Source of the DNA: Streptomyces neyagawaensis
GTDB lineage: Bacteria > Actinomycetota > Actinomycetes > Streptomycetales > Streptomycetaceae
Length of the DNA stretch: 64,000 bases
Reading direction: 5' to 3'
Assembly: GCF_023516595.1 (NCBI RefSeq)
Contig: NZ_JAMGBG010000032.1
Location: forward strand, 1-64,000
Under the pieces are notes generated by a model. It was given only the letters and a program-made list of their open reading frames with translations. It did no database searches and was not told where the DNA came from. The position numbers and the translations under genes were made by a program. This document shows, one piece after another, positions 51,861-61,741 of this stretch. Each line of letters starts with the position of its first letter. Position 1 is the stretch's first letter.

Positions 51861-51949
51861 GGGACGCGACCCGCCTGCGGCGAGCGCCGGGGGCGTCCGC
51901 GCAGGCCCCCTGGCTCCGCGCCGGGGCCGCGCTGTTCTCGCGGACACGA

Positions 51950-52912
51950 TCAGTCGTGCAGGAGGCGGCCCTTCCTCGACAGCAGGAACTTCTTGAAGGC
52001 GGCCACCGGCGGTGTGTCCGGGTGGCCGGCCAGCCAGGCCACGCCGATCTCCCGGGCCGCCCGCGGTGCGGTGACCGTCAGTTCCACGACACCCGGCCTC
52101 GGGACGGCCGGCGGGGGCAGCAGGGCGACGCCCAGGCCGGCGGCGACGAGGCCGCGCAGTGTCTCGGCCTCCTCGCCCTCGAACGCGATACGCGGTTTGA
52201 AGCCCGCCTGTTTGCAGAGGTCGTCGGCGATGCGGCGCATGCCGTAACCGGGTTCGAGGGTGACGAACATTTCGTCGGCGGCCTCGGCGAGGCGGACGCG
52301 TTTGCGGGCGGCGAGGCGGTGGTCGGCGGGAACGACGAGGCGGAGCTTCTGCTCGTCGAGGCGGCGGGCGACCAGGTCGGGGGCGTCCGGGACGGGCGAG
52401 GTGAGGCAGAGGTCGAGTTCGCCCGCGCGCAGACGTTCGATCATGGCCTCGCCGTAGTTCTGGACGAGGCTGAAGCGGACGCGGGGGTGCTCGGCGCGGA
52501 AGGCATGGAGGAGGCCGGGGACGGTCTCGGCTCCCATGGTGTGCAGGAAGCCGAAGGCGACCTTGCCGGTGGCCGGGTCGGCGTCGGCGCGGACCTCGTC
52601 GGCGGCCCGCTCGATCTCGGCGAGGGCACGTTCCACGGAGGCGTGGAACGTGCGGCCGGCGTGCGTGAGGGACACCGTGCGGCCGCGGCGGGCGAACAGG
52701 TCGACGCCCAGGTCCTGTTCGAGCCGGACCATGGCCCTCGACAGGGTCGACTGCGGGACCTGCATCTCCTGCGCGGCCCGCGTGACGTGCTCGGTGCGGG
52801 CGACACCGGCGAAGTAGGCGAGACGGGGGGCGAGCCGCAGGACGATGTCCTCGATGTCTTCTGTGTCACCGGACAGTGACAGCCGCGGCTCTGACCTTTG
52901 CTGATGCTTCAC
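51950..52912 (-). CDS. LysR-family transcriptional regulator
   Basis: 320 residues from GTG 52912; an ATG at 52939 is also in frame. The HTH is at about 30-65 (LAYFAGVARTEHVTRAAQEMQVPQSTLSRAMVRLEQDLGVDLFARRGRTVSLTHAG). A periplasmic-binding-like effector domain follows (VAFGFLHTMGAETVPGLLHAF, DLCLTSPVPDAPDLVARRL, and EPGYGMRRIADDLCKQAGF). It is divergent from the MFS exporter gene 63 bp away. LysR regulators usually control the divergent neighbour, so export of the effector compound is the likely circuit. The effector is unknown. Confidence 0.93.
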   Translation of the reverse strand: MKHQQRSEPRLSLSGDTEDIEDIVLRLAPRLAYFAGVARTEHVTRAAQEMQVPQSTLSRAMVRLEQDLGVDLFARRGRTVSLTHAGRTFHASVERALAEIERAADEVRADADPATGKVAFGFLHTMGAETVPGLLHAFRAEHPRVRFSLVQNYGEAMIERLRAGELDLCLTSPVPDAPDLVARRLDEQKLRLVVPADHRLAARKRVRLAEAADEMFVTLEPGYGMRRIADDLCKQAGFKPRIAFEGEEAETLRGLVAAGLGVALLPPPAVPRPGVVELTVTAPRAAREIGVAWLAGHPDTPPVAAFKKFLLSRKGRLLHD

Positions 52913-52963
52913 AGGAACGATTATGAGGGTTCCATGCATTGGACGGATGAGTAACGGCGTACG

Positions 52964-52969
52964 TAGTTT
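52964..52969 (+). promoter_or_regulatory. -10 element for leaderless MFS transcript
   Basis: TAGTTT, 6 nt (CGAAAC), ATG 52976. Confidence 0.55.
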
Positions 52970-52975
52970 CGAAAC

Positions 52976-54244
52976 ATGCCTTCCGCCAGTACCGAGGCGT
53001 CCACCAGGGTGGGCGCCGGATCAGTCAGCATCCCCGTCGATTCCCGTGTGGCGCCGGGAGGTCCCGGCTACCGCCGGATGAGCCTGGCGCTGTTCCTCGC
53101 GGGAGTCGCCACCTTCGCCCTCCTCTACTCCACGCAGGCCCTGCTGCCGTTGATCTCGACCGACTTCGGGGGCACGGCGAGCGCGGCGAGCTGGACGGTC
53201 TCGGCGGCGACCGGTGCGCTGGCGCTGTTCGTGCTGCCGATGAGCGCGCTGTCGGAGCGGTTCGGGCGGCGCGCGGTGATGACCGCGTCGCTGGCGGTCG
53301 CGGTCACGGTCGGGCTGCTGATCCCCTTCGCGCCCTCGCTGGGCGCGCTGGTGGTGCTGCGCGCGGTGCAGGGTGCGGCGCTGGCCGGGGTGCCGGCCTC
53401 GGCGACCGCCTATCTCGCCGAGGAGGTCCGCCCCAAGGCCCTCGTCACCGCGATCGGTCTGTTCGTCGCCGGCAACAGCGTCGGCGGCATGAGCGGACGG
53501 GTCGTGACCGGCTGGGTCGCGCAGGAGTGGGGCTGGCGGGTCGCGCTCGGTGTGCTCGGCCTGATCGCGGTGGGGTGCGCGGTCGCCTTCCGTCTGCTGC
53601 TGCCCGCGCCGAGGCACTTCGTGGCGGGCTCGCTGCGGCCGGCGGTCCTGGCCCGTACGGTCCGTTCGCACCTCGGCGACCCGCTGCTGCGGCGGCTGTA
53701 CGCCATCGGCGCGCTCTTCATGACCGTCTTCGGCGCCGTCTACACGGTCATCGGCTACCGGCTGACCGACGCCCCGTTCTCGCTGCCGCAGGGTGTCATC
53801 GGGTCGATCTTCCTCGTGTACCTGGTCGGCACGGTGTCCGCCTCCACCGCCGGGAAGCTGGTGGCACGGCTGGGGCGGCGGGGCGCGCTGTACCTGGCGG
53901 GCGGTACGACGACCGCCGGTCTGCTGGTCTCGCTGTCCGGTTCGCTGCCGCTGGTGCTGATCGGGCTGGTGCTGATCACCGCCGGGTTCTTCGCCGGGCA
54001 CGCGGTGGCGTCGTCGGCGGTCAGCCACACGGCGAAGGAGGGGCGGGCGCAGGCGTCCGCGCTGTACCAGTCGGCCTACTACGTGGGGTCCAGCGCGGGC
54101 AGCACGCTCGGCGCGATGGCGTTCCACGCGGGCGGCTGGCTCGGCACCGTGTCCATGGGCCTGCTGGCCGTGCTGGGGGTCGTGGCGATCACCGTGGTGG
54201 GGTCGCGTGCGGCTCGTGTGCAGCGGAGGCTCGCCACCGTCTGA
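52976..54244 (+). CDS. MFS transporter, DHA1-like
   Basis: 422 residues from ATG 52976, with twelve hydrophobic segments expected between residues about 38 and 415. A 35-residue Ser/Gly-rich N-terminal part precedes TM1 (SLALFLAGVATFALLY). The loop 2-3 signature is SERFGRRAVMTAS and the motif C region is GNSVGGMSGRVVTGW. This is the drug:H+ antiporter-1 (YnfM/CynX-like) layout. The substrate cannot be read from sequence. Its divergent LysR gene suggests substrate-induced export. No Shine-Dalgarno is seen, and a leaderless -10 precedes it. Confidence 0.93.
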   Translation: MPSASTEASTRVGAGSVSIPVDSRVAPGGPGYRRMSLALFLAGVATFALLYSTQALLPLISTDFGGTASAASWTVSAATGALALFVLPMSALSERFGRRAVMTASLAVAVTVGLLIPFAPSLGALVVLRAVQGAALAGVPASATAYLAEEVRPKALVTAIGLFVAGNSVGGMSGRVVTGWVAQEWGWRVALGVLGLIAVGCAVAFRLLLPAPRHFVAGSLRPAVLARTVRSHLGDPLLRRLYAIGALFMTVFGAVYTVIGYRLTDAPFSLPQGVIGSIFLVYLVGTVSASTAGKLVARLGRRGALYLAGGTTTAGLLVSLSGSLPLVLIGLVLITAGFFAGHAVASSAVSHTAKEGRAQASALYQSAYYVGSSAGSTLGAMAFHAGGWLGTVSMGLLAVLGVVAITVVGSRAARVQRRLATV

Positions 54245-54390
54245 CACTCCCTCCACCCCGTTCCACCCCAGCCCGCTGACCTGGCCCTTCTTCCGCTCCG
54301 GGGGCCATTGTCAGTGGGCTGCGGTAGCTTCCGGAGTGTTGGCGCGCACTGGTGCGTGTGACGGAAATGAGCCACAGGGGTGGGTTGGCC

Positions 54391-55401
54391 ATGAGTGACG
54401 GTACGGCGACGGTGACGGCGGATCTGGACGTCCGGCTGGAGAAGCACCGGGTCGAGCTGACCGGGTACTGCTACCGGATGCTCGGCTCGTCCTTCGAGGC
54501 GGAGGACGCCGTGCAGGACACCATGATCCGGGCCTGGCGGAGCTACGAGAAGTTCGAGGGCCGCTCCTCCCTGCGGTCGTGGCTGTACCGCATCGCGACG
54601 AACGTCTGCCTGGACATGCTGACCGCGGGGAACAAGAGGGCCCGTCCCATGGATCTCACCGAGTCGACGCCCCTCGCCCAGGCCGCCCTCGCCCCCCGCC
54701 CCGACAACACCTGGCTGGAGCCCGTCCCCGACGCCCGGGTGCTGCCGACGACCGCCGACCCGGCGGAGGCGGCCGTGGCCAAGGAGTCCGTGCGCCTCGC
54801 CTTCGTCGCCGCCCTCCAGAAGCTGCCCGCCAAGCAGCGTGCCGTGCTCATCCTGCGCGAGGTGCTGGCGTGGAAGGCGAGCGAGGTCGCCGAACTGCTG
54901 GACACCTCGGTCGCCTCGGTGAACAGCGCGCTCCAGCGGGCCCGCGCCACCCTCGGCGACGGCGACGGCCGGGTCGCCGAGGGCGATGTCTCCGACCCGC
55001 TCGACGAGGAGCAGCAGAAGCTGCTGGAGCGCTATGTCGCCGCCTTCGAGGGGTACGACATGACGGCGCTGACGGCCCTGCTGCACGAGGACGCGGTGAT
55101 GACGATGCCGCCGTTCGACCTGTGGCTGACCGGCACGAGCGACATCACCGGGTTCATGACGACGCTGGGCGCCGCCTGCGCCGGCTCGCACCTGGTGCCC
55201 GTCGCGGTGAACGGCCTGCCGGGCTTCGCGCAGTACAAACCCGACGAGGAGAAGGGCGGCTTCACCGCCTGGGCGGTGCAGGTGCTGGAGATATCAGAGG
55301 GCCGGATCGCCGGGTTCCACTGCTTCCTGGACACGGCCCGTTGGTTCCCCCTCTTCGACCTGCCCCTCCACATCGAGGGCAAGCCCGACCAGGCGCAGTA
55401 G
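54391..55401 (+). CDS. Sigma-70 family factor with SnoaL-like C-terminal domain (SigG-like)
   Basis: 336 residues from ATG 54391 (GGGG about 9 nt upstream; GTG 54352 and ATG 54367 are also open). Region 2 is ELTGYCYRMLGSSFEAEDAVQDTMIRAWRSYEKFEGRSSLRSWLYRIATN. Region 4 is LPAKQRAVLILREVLAWKASEVAELLDTSVASVNSALQRARATL. A SnoaL-like domain (about 215-330, LLERYVAAFEGYDMTALTALLHEDAVMTMPPFDLWLTG) completes the protein. This is the layout of Mycobacterium SigG and TIGR02960-type factors. There, the C-terminal domain is thought to replace the anti-sigma factor and affect activity. Its last 108 bp overlap the convergent STAS gene. Confidence 0.92.
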   Translation: MSDGTATVTADLDVRLEKHRVELTGYCYRMLGSSFEAEDAVQDTMIRAWRSYEKFEGRSSLRSWLYRIATNVCLDMLTAGNKRARPMDLTESTPLAQAALAPRPDNTWLEPVPDARVLPTTADPAEAAVAKESVRLAFVAALQKLPAKQRAVLILREVLAWKASEVAELLDTSVASVNSALQRARATLGDGDGRVAEGDVSDPLDEEQQKLLERYVAAFEGYDMTALTALLHEDAVMTMPPFDLWLTGTSDITGFMTTLGAACAGSHLVPVAVNGLPGFAQYKPDEEKGGFTAWAVQVLEISEGRIAGFHCFLDTARWFPLFDLPLHIEGKPDQAQ

Positions 55402-55683
55402 CGCGCACAGCGCCGGGGCGGGGTCCCGTAGCCGTATGTGGCCCCCGGCCCGTTTCGCCGTGAGCTGCAACCGGGCCAGCAGGTCGACGGCTCCCAGCCC
55501 GGGCGGCCCGATCCCGGCGACGTCGCACACCACCACCCCGCCCGCCCGGTCCGCCTCCAATCGCGCGCGCACCTCGTCACAGAACCGGGGCACCTCGTCC
55601 CGGGTGACGGGGCCTGGCAGCACGAGTACGGCGGGTGTCGTCGCATCCACGATCGGTAGACCGGACCGGCCCCCGGAACTCAT
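55294..55683 (-). CDS. STAS-domain (anti-sigma antagonist-like) protein
   Basis: 129 residues from ATG 55683 (GTG 55692 also possible). The STAS fold shows PAVLVLPGPVTRDEVPRFCDEVRARLE, the central VVVCDVAGIGPPGLGAVDLLARLQLTAKRAGGHIRLRD and LLRLVGLALDVEG. The usual phosphorylatable serine after the 'D-x-S/T' strand is glycine or proline here (GIGPPGLG), so phosphorylation-based control is doubtful. The gene ends 108 bp inside the sigma-factor gene on the opposite strand. Such an antisense overlap would let each transcript interfere with the other. Pairing with that sigma factor is conjecture. Confidence 0.82.
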   Translation of the reverse strand: MSSGGRSGLPIVDATTPAVLVLPGPVTRDEVPRFCDEVRARLEADRAGGVVVCDVAGIGPPGLGAVDLLARLQLTAKRAGGHIRLRDPAPALCALLRLVGLALDVEGQVEEGEPTGRVQEAVEPGDPAL

Positions 55684-55728
55684 CGCGGACACGACGACAG
55701 CGGCGTCGGCAGTGGCAGGGTCGCCCGC

Positions 55729-57021
<1,293 letters not shown>

Positions 57022-57072
57022 GGCTTTCCTTTCGAAGGTTCCGAAAGCGACCCGGTGCGGATCGGAAAGGGA

Positions 57073-57106
57073 GCGGCCCCTCCGACCGGTCGTCAGGAGG
57101 GGCCGC
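57073..57106 (-). terminator. Intra-operon hairpin between cdd and deoA
   Basis: GCGGCCCCTCC and GGAGGGGCCGC form an 11-bp stem with a 12-nt loop. It may reduce read-through into deoA or protect the upstream mRNA. Confidence 0.6.
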
Positions 57107-57113
57107 ACGGGAG

Positions 57114-57506
57114 TTACTTGGTGAGATGGTCCGGGCCGAAGGCCTGGGGCAGCATCTCCGAGAGGGGGAGGATCCCGCCGGGAGTCTCCAGCAGCAGATC
57201 CGGGCCGCCGAACTCGTACAGCAGTTGTCGGCAGCGGCCGCACGGGACGAGGACGTCGCCCTTGCCGTCCACGCAGGTGAAGTGCGTGAGGCGGCCGCCG
57301 CCGCTGTTCTGCAGCTCCGAGACGAGCCCGCACTCCGCGCACAGGCCGAGCCCGTAGGAGGCGTTCTCGACGTTGCAGCCCGAGACGATCCGGCCGTCGT
57401 CGACGAGGGCGGCCACACCGACCGGGTAGCCGGAGTACGGGGCGTACGCCCGGGACATTGCGTCCTGGGCCACCGTACGCAGCTTCTCCCAGTCGACGGC
57501 GGTCAC
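57114..57506 (-). CDS. cdd: Cytidine deaminase
   Basis: 130 residues from GTG 57506, which overlaps the permease stop by 4 bp (GTGA), so it is translationally coupled. The zinc-deaminase motif is complete: GCNVENASYGLGLCAECG (Cys56 ligand and Glu58 as proton shuttle) and PCGRCRQ (Cys89, Cys92). AYAPYSGYPVGVAALV is the usual substrate-binding start. This is the small tetrameric type. It converts (deoxy)cytidine to (deoxy)uridine, which DeoA can split. Confidence 0.95.
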   Translation of the reverse strand: MTAVDWEKLRTVAQDAMSRAYAPYSGYPVGVAALVDDGRIVSGCNVENASYGLGLCAECGLVSELQNSGGGRLTHFTCVDGKGDVLVPCGRCRQLLYEFGGPDLLLETPGGILPLSEMLPQAFGPDHLTK

Positions 57507-58777
57507 TTGCCCTGTCCCTTCCGGTACGGCAGGCCGTCCGCCTTCGGCATCCGCAGCCGCTGTGCGGAGAGCGCGAGGACGATCAGGGTGATGACGTACG
57601 GGGTGGCGGCGACGACCTGGTTCGGGACCTCGTTGGTGGTGGCGTACCAGGCGTACACCAGGCCGCCGATGACGGCGGTGATCAGAGCCGGGACGTACTT
57701 CTTGCGGACCGCCAGCCAGATCGCTCCGATGAACAGCAGCAGCGCGCCGAGCAGCAGCAGGGCGTGGACGTTCTCCGAGCCGCCGCGCAGGTTGAGGCTG
57801 TCGGTGTAGCCGAACAGGCCGGCGCCGAGGGCGAGGCCGCCCGGCATCCAGTTGCCGAAGATCATCGCGGCGAGGCCGATGAAGCCGCGGCCGCTGGTCT
57901 GGCCCTCCAGGTAGAAGGGGTTGGCGACGATGGAGAGGAAGGCTCCGCCGAGGCCGGCCAGACCGCCGGAGATGATCACGGCGATGTACTTGTACTTGTA
58001 GACGTTGACGCCGAGGGACTCGGCGGCGATCGGGTTCTCACCGCAGGAGCGCAGCCGCAGACCGAAGGCGGTGCGCCACAGGATCCACCAGGTGGCGGGG
58101 ATCAGCGCGACGGCGACGAGGGTCAGCCACGAGACGTTGGTGACCAGACCGCCGAGCAGGCCGGCGAGGTCCGAGATGAAGAACCAGCCCTTGGAGTTGA
58201 GTTCCGTCAGCGCGTCCGACAGTCCGGGGATGGTGAAGTCGCCGATGGACTCGACCGGCGGGGACTGCTTGGCGGAACCGCCCTGGTGGCCCTCGAAGGC
58301 CAGCGGGGCGAGGTAGCGGGTGGCGCCGAGGGCCAGGATGTTGATGGCCACACCGGAGACGATGTGGTTGACGTTGAAGGTGACGGTGACGAAGGCGTGC
58401 AGCAGACCGCCGATCGCTCCGCCGGCGATGCCGACCAGAACGCCGGTCCACGGGCCGTACTGGAAGCCGGCCCAGGCACCGAACCAGGTGCCGAGGATCA
58501 TCATGCCCTCGAGGCCGATGTTGACCACGCCCGAGCGCTCGGCCCACAGACCGCCGAGACCGGCCAGGCCGATCGGGACGGCCAGCTCCAGCGCGGTGGA
58601 CATCTGGCTGACGTTGGTGATGCCGTCCGCGCCGGTGATGATGCGGACGAGCGAGGTGAGTGCCAGGACGCCGGCGATGACCAGCAGCAGCACGGGCAGC
58701 GACATCTTCCGCCCGGTCCGGGCGGTGGGCTCCAGCGAGGGCTGGTTGAGGTCGGTCGCGGTGGTGCTCGTGGTCAT
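57503..58777 (-). CDS. Nucleoside ABC importer permease 2 (NupQ/YufQ type)
   Basis: 424 residues from ATG 58777, overlapping the upstream permease stop by 4 bp, with AAGGAGG 9 nt upstream. It belongs to the BPD_transp_2 family of uptake permeases with about ten helices. Family segments are VPIGLAGLGGLWAERSGVVNIGLEGMMILGTWFGAWAG, VNHIVSGVAINILALGATRYLA and GLRLRSCGENPIAAESLGVN, the EAA-like coupling loop. YKYIAVIISGGLAGLGGAFLSI follows. It pairs with the permease encoded at 58774-59898. The set lies in one operon with cdd and deoA, which fits nucleoside uptake. Confidence 0.93.
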   Translation of the reverse strand: MTTSTTATDLNQPSLEPTARTGRKMSLPVLLLVIAGVLALTSLVRIITGADGITNVSQMSTALELAVPIGLAGLGGLWAERSGVVNIGLEGMMILGTWFGAWAGFQYGPWTGVLVGIAGGAIGGLLHAFVTVTFNVNHIVSGVAINILALGATRYLAPLAFEGHQGGSAKQSPPVESIGDFTIPGLSDALTELNSKGWFFISDLAGLLGGLVTNVSWLTLVAVALIPATWWILWRTAFGLRLRSCGENPIAAESLGVNVYKYKYIAVIISGGLAGLGGAFLSIVANPFYLEGQTSGRGFIGLAAMIFGNWMPGGLALGAGLFGYTDSLNLRGGSENVHALLLLGALLLFIGAIWLAVRKKYVPALITAVIGGLVYAWYATTNEVPNQVVAATPYVITLIVLALSAQRLRMPKADGLPYRKGQGK

Positions 58778-59898
58778 CGGCCAGCCACCTCCTTCTTGAC
58801 GTTGTTGTCCGCGCCGAGGACGTTCCCGGCGGCGAGCTCGGCGCCGACGCGGCGCTGCTGGCGGCGCAGGCCCCACTCACGGACGGTCTCGTAGGAGACG
58901 ACGACCGAGAGCACGATCAGGCCCTGCATGATGACCGCGATCTCCTTGTCGTAGCCGTGGAAGTCCAGCTCCGGCGACGCCTTGTCGAGCCAGGCCCACA
59001 GCAGGGACGCGAAGGCGATGCCGACGGGGCTGTTGCGGCCCAGCAGGGCGATGCCGATGCCGAGGAAGCCGATGCCGGTGGGGAAGTTGAGGCTGTAGGT
59101 GTGGGTGTCGCCGAGCAGGATCGGCAGACCCGCGAGGCCGGCGACACCGCCGGAGATCAGCATCGCGGTGAGGATCATCCGCTTGGGGTCGACACCGCTG
59201 GCCGCGGCGGCCGTCTCCGAGGCGCCGGAGGCGCGCAGGTCGAAGCCGAAGCGGGTGCGGTTGATGACGATCCAGTAGCCGACGCCGAGGGCGACGGCGA
59301 GGAGGACCAGGCCGTAGATCTCGCCGGCGGCGCCCATGTCGATGCCGGGGACCCAGCCGGACTCGGCCATCTCGCCGGTGGTGTTGTTGTTGCCGACCTT
59401 GACGCCGAAGACGTTCGGCAGCCAGAGGTAGCCGATGATCGAGGTCGCGATCGCGTTCAGCATGATCGACGCGACGACCTCGCTGACCCCGCGGGTGACC
59501 TTGAGGACACCGACGATGCCGGCCCAGAAGGCACCGGTGCAGATCGCCGTGAGCATCAGCAGCGGGACCTGGAGGAACGCGGGCAGGTCCATGTGGGCGC
59601 CGACGATCGCGGCCATCATGGCGCCGAGCAGGTACTGGCCGTCGACACCGATGTTGAACAGGTTCATGCGGAAGCCGATGGCCACCGCGAGGGCCGCGAT
59701 GTAGTACAGCGACGCCTGGTTGATGATCCGGACCTGGATGTCCGAGAACGACGCCTGCTCGAACATGATCGTGAACGGCTCGACCGGGTTCTTGCCGGAC
59801 GCGAGCAGCACGATCGCGGTCAGCACGAAGGCGACGGCGAGCGCGAGGACCGGCCCGGCGACCGCGAGGAGCACCCGCTCCTTGTCGAACTTCTTCAT
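58774..59898 (-). CDS. Nucleoside ABC importer permease 1 (NupP/YufP type)
   Basis: 374 residues from ATG 59898, sharing one base with the ATPase stop (TGATG). Hydrophobic helices cover residues about 10-350. Signature segments are ASLYYIAALAVAIGFRMNLFNIGVDGQYLLGAMMAAIVG and VSEVVASIMLNAIATSIIGYL. The coupling loop is RFGFDLRASGASETAAAASGVDPKR, followed by GLPILLGDTHTYSLNFPTGIGFLGIGIALLG. It forms the membrane channel together with permease 2. The compact overlaps within the operon imply coupled translation of ATPase, both permeases and cdd. Confidence 0.93.
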   Translation of the reverse strand: MKKFDKERVLLAVAGPVLALAVAFVLTAIVLLASGKNPVEPFTIMFEQASFSDIQVRIINQASLYYIAALAVAIGFRMNLFNIGVDGQYLLGAMMAAIVGAHMDLPAFLQVPLLMLTAICTGAFWAGIVGVLKVTRGVSEVVASIMLNAIATSIIGYLWLPNVFGVKVGNNNTTGEMAESGWVPGIDMGAAGEIYGLVLLAVALGVGYWIVINRTRFGFDLRASGASETAAAASGVDPKRMILTAMLISGGVAGLAGLPILLGDTHTYSLNFPTGIGFLGIGIALLGRNSPVGIAFASLLWAWLDKASPELDFHGYDKEIAVIMQGLIVLSVVVSYETVREWGLRRQQRRVGAELAAGNVLGADNNVKKEVAGR

Positions 59899-61514
59899 CA
59901 GCGGGCCTCGCCTTCCGGAGACGCGGGGCCCTTGCCCGGTGTCTCGGGGGTCTCTTCGTGTTCGAGGTGGCCGGTGGCGGCACCGGTCATGGCGGAGCCG
60001 AGCTCCTCCGGGGTGATGGTGGCCGGGTCGGCGTCCGCGACCAGCTTGCCGTTGTAGATCACCCGGAGGGTGTCGGACAGGCCGATCAGCTCGTCGAGGT
60101 CGGCGGAGATCAGCAGCACGGCCAGACCCTCGCGGCGGGCCTCCCGGATCTGGTCCCAGATCTGGGCCTGCGCGCCGACGTCCACACCGCGGGTGGGGTG
60201 GGCGGCGATCAGGAAGCGCGGCTTGTGGCTCATCTCGCGTCCGACGATCAGCTTCTGCTGGTTGCCGCCGGACAGGGAGGCGGCGGTGACGTCGATGCCG
60301 GGGGTGCGGACGTCGTACTCGGCGACGATCCGGCGCGTGTCCTCCTGGGCGGCCTTCGGATCGAGCCAGACGCCCTTGGCGTTGGGCCGCTCGGTCACAT
60401 GGCCGAGGATACGGTTCTCCCAGAGGGGGGCCTCCAGGAGCAGACCGTGCCGGTGGCGGTCCTCGGGGATGTAGCCGACGCCCTGCTCACGGCGCTTGCG
60501 GGTGGGCCACGCGGTGATCTCGTCGTCGGCCAGTGTGATGGTGCCGGAGTCGGCGGCCTTCAGGCCGATGAGCGCGTCGATCAGCTCGGTCTGGCCGTTT
60601 CCCTCGACGCCGGCGAGGCCGAGGACCTCGCCCGCGTGGATGGTGAAGCTGATGTCGTCCAGGAGGGCCTTGCCGCCGGGCGCCGCGAGACGCAGCTTGT
60701 CGACGCTCAGGACGGCGCGGTCGGTGACCGTGGACTCGGCGGTCTCCGGGGTGGGCAGCTCGCTGCCGACCATCAGCTCGGCGAGCTGGCGCGGGGTGGT
60801 CTCGGCGGGGACGGCCGTACCGACGGTCGTGCCGCGCCGGATGACGGTGATCTCGTCGGCGACGGACAGCACCTCACCCAGCTTGTGCGAGATGAAGATG
60901 ACCGACAGGCCCTGCGCCTTGAGCTCGCGCAGGTTGGCGAAGAGCGCCTCGACCTCCTGCGGCACCAGCACGGCGGTGGGCTCGTCGAGGATCAGGGTGC
61001 GGGCGCCGCGGTAGAGGACCTTGAGGATCTCCACACGCTGACGCTCGGCGACGCCGAGTTCCTCCACGAGGACGTCGGGGCGGACCCCGAAGCCGTACCG
61101 GTCGGAGATCTCCTTGATCGTGCGGCGGGCCTTGGCGCCGATGCCGTAGAGCTTCTCGCTGCCGAGGACCACGTTCTCCAGAACGGTGAGGTTGTCGGCC
61201 AGCATGAAGTGCTGGTGCACCATGCCGATGCCGCGCGTGATGGCGTCGGCGGGGGACGAGAAGCTCACCTGGTCGCCGTCGACCGCGATGGTGCCCTCGT
61301 CCGGCTTCTGCATGCCGTAGAGGATCTTCATCAGGGTCGACTTGCCGGCGCCGTTCTCACCGACGAGGGCGTGGACGGTGCCCTTGCGGACGGTGAGGTG
61401 GATGTCGTGGTTGGCCACCACGCCGGGGAATCGCTTGGTGATCCCGGCGAGTTCGACGGCGGTCGCCTGACCGTTGACCGCCGCGTCGGCCGGAGGGCTG
61501 CTGGACGCGTTGAT
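59898..61514 (-). CDS. Nucleoside ABC importer ATPase, apparent AUC start
   Basis: About 538 residues. Two nucleotide-binding domains in one chain. Domain 1 has VGENGAGKSTLMK, LGVAERQRVEILK (signature) and RTLILDEPTAVL. Domain 2 has a degenerate Walker A GVEGNGQTE, SGGNQQKLIVGREM, and LIAAHPTRGVD. This is the NupO/YufO or ribose-type layout. The frame stays open and protein-like (VELAGITKRFPGVVANHDI) upstream of the first canonical start (GTG 61424/61421) until ATC at 61514-61512. The ATC is preceded by AGGAG at 8-nt spacing; no ATG, GTG or TTG exists in between. Starting at the GTG would remove the first strand of the domain. I therefore place the start at ATC, with the GTG as alternative. 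Confidence 0.85.
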   Translation of the reverse strand: MNASSSPPADAAVNGQATAVELAGITKRFPGVVANHDIHLTVRKGTVHALVGENGAGKSTLMKILYGMQKPDEGTIAVDGDQVSFSSPADAITRGIGMVHQHFMLADNLTVLENVVLGSEKLYGIGAKARRTIKEISDRYGFGVRPDVLVEELGVAERQRVEILKVLYRGARTLILDEPTAVLVPQEVEALFANLRELKAQGLSVIFISHKLGEVLSVADEITVIRRGTTVGTAVPAETTPRQLAELMVGSELPTPETAESTVTDRAVLSVDKLRLAAPGGKALLDDISFTIHAGEVLGLAGVEGNGQTELIDALIGLKAADSGTITLADDEITAWPTRKRREQGVGYIPEDRHRHGLLLEAPLWENRILGHVTERPNAKGVWLDPKAAQEDTRRIVAEYDVRTPGIDVTAASLSGGNQQKLIVGREMSHKPRFLIAAHPTRGVDVGAQAQIWDQIREARREGLAVLLISADLDELIGLSDTLRVIYNGKLVADADPATITPEELGSAMTGAATGHLEHEETPETPGKGPASPEGEAR

Positions 61515-61542
61515 GGCGCACTCTCCTGGGAAAGGGGGTCGT

Positions 61543-61554
61543 CTACGCGCGTAG
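61543..61554. promoter_or_regulatory. CTACGCGCGTAG operator, importer-cdd-deoA operon
   Basis: The perfect palindrome lies 28 bp upstream of the ATPase start. It is identical to those before punA, deoC and add. Confidence 0.75.
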
Positions 61555-61590
61555 CGCCCCTACGGCATCGAAAGGGGCGACGCCCGAGAC

Positions 61591-61627
61591 AACGGGGTAC
61601 AGGGAGCCAGACTCCCCGTACCCCGTT
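61591..61627 (-). terminator. Terminator after BMP lipoprotein gene
   Basis: AACGGGGTACAGGGAG and CTCCCCGTACCCCGTT pair with one mismatch around a 5-nt loop. It separates the lipoprotein gene from the importer operon. Confidence 0.8.
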
Positions 61628-61741
61628 GAGCGGACGTAACCCCGCGGTTACCAGCGACTCCGGGGAGGTGCGGGCCGGATGTACGGCTCCCGCCCTGCCG
61701 CACTCCCCCGGGGTCGCGTGTCTGCTCGAGGTTCTGCTGGC

